Positions 42,380-43,194 of a stretch of DNA of 43,194 nucleotides are shown here, piece after piece. A model generated the notes under the pieces. It was given only the letters and a program-made list of their open reading frames with translations. It ran no database searches and was not told where the DNA came from. Source of the DNA: Belliella alkalica (GTDB taxonomy: Bacteria > Bacteroidota > Bacteroidia > Cytophagales > Cyclobacteriaceae); NCBI RefSeq assembly GCF_022549785.1, contig NZ_JAKZGO010000009.1:127575-170768 (forward strand), read 5' to 3'. The stretch's first letter is position 1. Every line of letters begins with the position of its first letter. The translations under genes and the position numbers were made by a program.

Positions 42380-43194
42380 ATGATCCTAAGCAATGACAGT
42401 AAATACAGAGGTAACCTTGGCAATGCCCTTAAGCTTGACGAATACAGCCACGTTGAAAAACCATTTTTAGAGCAACTGGCTGGTTTAGGTTGGGAAGTGT
42501 TGGAACTAAAAATGCAGCAAGAGCCAAGACAAAGTTTTCGCTCTTCGTTTTCTGAAGTTGTGCTCAAACCCAAGCTGAGGGAAGCCTTGGTGAAAATCAA
42601 TCCTTTTCTCAATGGTGCTCAGGTGGATGAACTGGAGCGCAAAATCACCACTTTTCAAAAAAACAGCTTACTAGAGAACAACCAACAGGTATTACACTAC
42701 TTGCTTGAAAACACAACCGTATCGAAAAACGAGCAAACAGGTGAACTCAGCCCAACAGTACGGTTTATAGATTTTGAAAATTTAGAGAACAACAGCTTTA
42801 TAGCCATTTCGCAGTTCAAAGTAAGTGTTACGGGTACAGACCACCACATCATTCCCGATATGGTGTTGTTTATAAATGGTTTGCCCGTAGTGGTGGTAGA
42901 AGCAAAATCATCAAAAGTAAAAGAACCCATCCCAGAAGCCATTGACCAACTGATGCGCTACTCCGAGCAGCGAGGCGACACAGGAGAAGGCAACAAAGAG
43001 CTCTTTTACTACAATCAGATTTTGGTAACTACTTGTCGCACCGAAGCAAAGTTCGGCACCATCACCACCCGCATAGAAAAACACTTTTACCGCTGGACAG
43101 ATCCATATCCCAAAACAGTCAATGATTTATCACACGGTCAATCCTCACCCAATGACCAACAGCGATTAGTGGCGGGCATGCTCGACCGCAGAAA
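42380..43194 (+). CDS. hsdR: Type I restriction endonuclease subunit (HsdR), 3' end cut by the window edge
   Basis: From ATG 42380 (MILSNDSKYRGNLGNALKLD...) the frame stays open to the last base, giving about 271 residues. It includes the HsdR N-terminal nuclease domain: RQSFRSSFSEVVLKPKLREA near 50-69, then PDMVLFINGLPVVVVEAK near 168-185, which contains the PD...ExK catalytic set. The helicase and translocase domains lie beyond the window. The frame is not open to another ATG upstream, and an earlier ATG at 42349 is in another frame. It completes the type I system with hsdM and hsdS. Its distance from the SEFIR/AlbA genes suggests the same transcript with local control. Confidence 0.93.
   Translation, partial: MILSNDSKYRGNLGNALKLDEYSHVEKPFLEQLAGLGWEVLELKMQQEPRQSFRSSFSEVVLKPKLREALVKINPFLNGAQVDELERKITTFQKNSLLENNQQVLHYLLENTTVSKNEQTGELSPTVRFIDFENLENNSFIAISQFKVSVTGTDHHIIPDMVLFINGLPVVVVEAKSSKVKEPIPEAIDQLMRYSEQRGDTGEGNKELFYYNQILVTTCRTEAKFGTITTRIEKHFYRWTDPYPKTVNDLSHGQSSPNDQQRLVAGMLDRR

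Overview
The window reads as part of the accessory genome of a Cytophagales-type Bacteroidota bacterium (Algoriphagus/Cyclobacteriaceae-like, by inference). The grounds are the SusC/SusD pair, BF3164-like and DUF6520-type exported proteins, RteC and Bacteroides-style mob genes, TAnnTTTG promoter boxes, and AT-rich intergenic DNA full of hairpin repeats. No rRNA, tRNA or CRISPR array was seen.

Layout. 1-1013: a serine recombinase cut by the left edge, with a small gene at its head. 1314-3205: an AbiEi/AbiEii (type IV toxin-antitoxin) pair. 3300-4330: repeats and relics (IS1595-type transposase tail, decayed small secreted peptide), then a lipoprotein at 4380. 5615-9502: minus-strand membrane and stress genes including a K+/H+ antiporter-Usp operon. 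9630-16632: a mobilisation module with an ArdC-like antirestriction gene between two ~465-bp direct repeats, a MobC-like accessory protein, a relaxase, a TraG-type coupling protein and a convergent RteC. No integrase lies inside it. 16804-24654: a Crp/Fnr-like regulator, a MauE/DoxX-type membrane protein, a two-cysteine DUF6520 peptide, and a divergent TlpA-SusC-SusD operon; together these look like a redox-linked envelope system. 24655-26436: 1.8 kb of low-complexity DNA and strong hairpins with at most one small gene.

26437-43194 is a defence island. It holds an XRE regulator; a 1,256-aa protein with a nuclease-like N-terminus and a P-loop-like site that has lost its lysine; an orphan AT-rich membrane protein; a two-gene unit of a DUF6602 nuclease-like protein and an Rx5H (HEPN-like) protein; and a type I restriction-modification operon (hsdM, hsdS, then a SEFIR/TIR gene and an AlbA_2/ATPase gene, then hsdR cut by the right edge). 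Three dispersed repeat families sit at the module boundaries, and one of them also occurs beside the AbiE genes 31 kb away.

The most promising undescribed items are the DUF6602 + HEPN-like pair, the 1,256-aa protein, the effector-like genes embedded in the type I operon, and the repeats that separate these modules. All functional assignments rest on reading motifs by eye; no database search was run.
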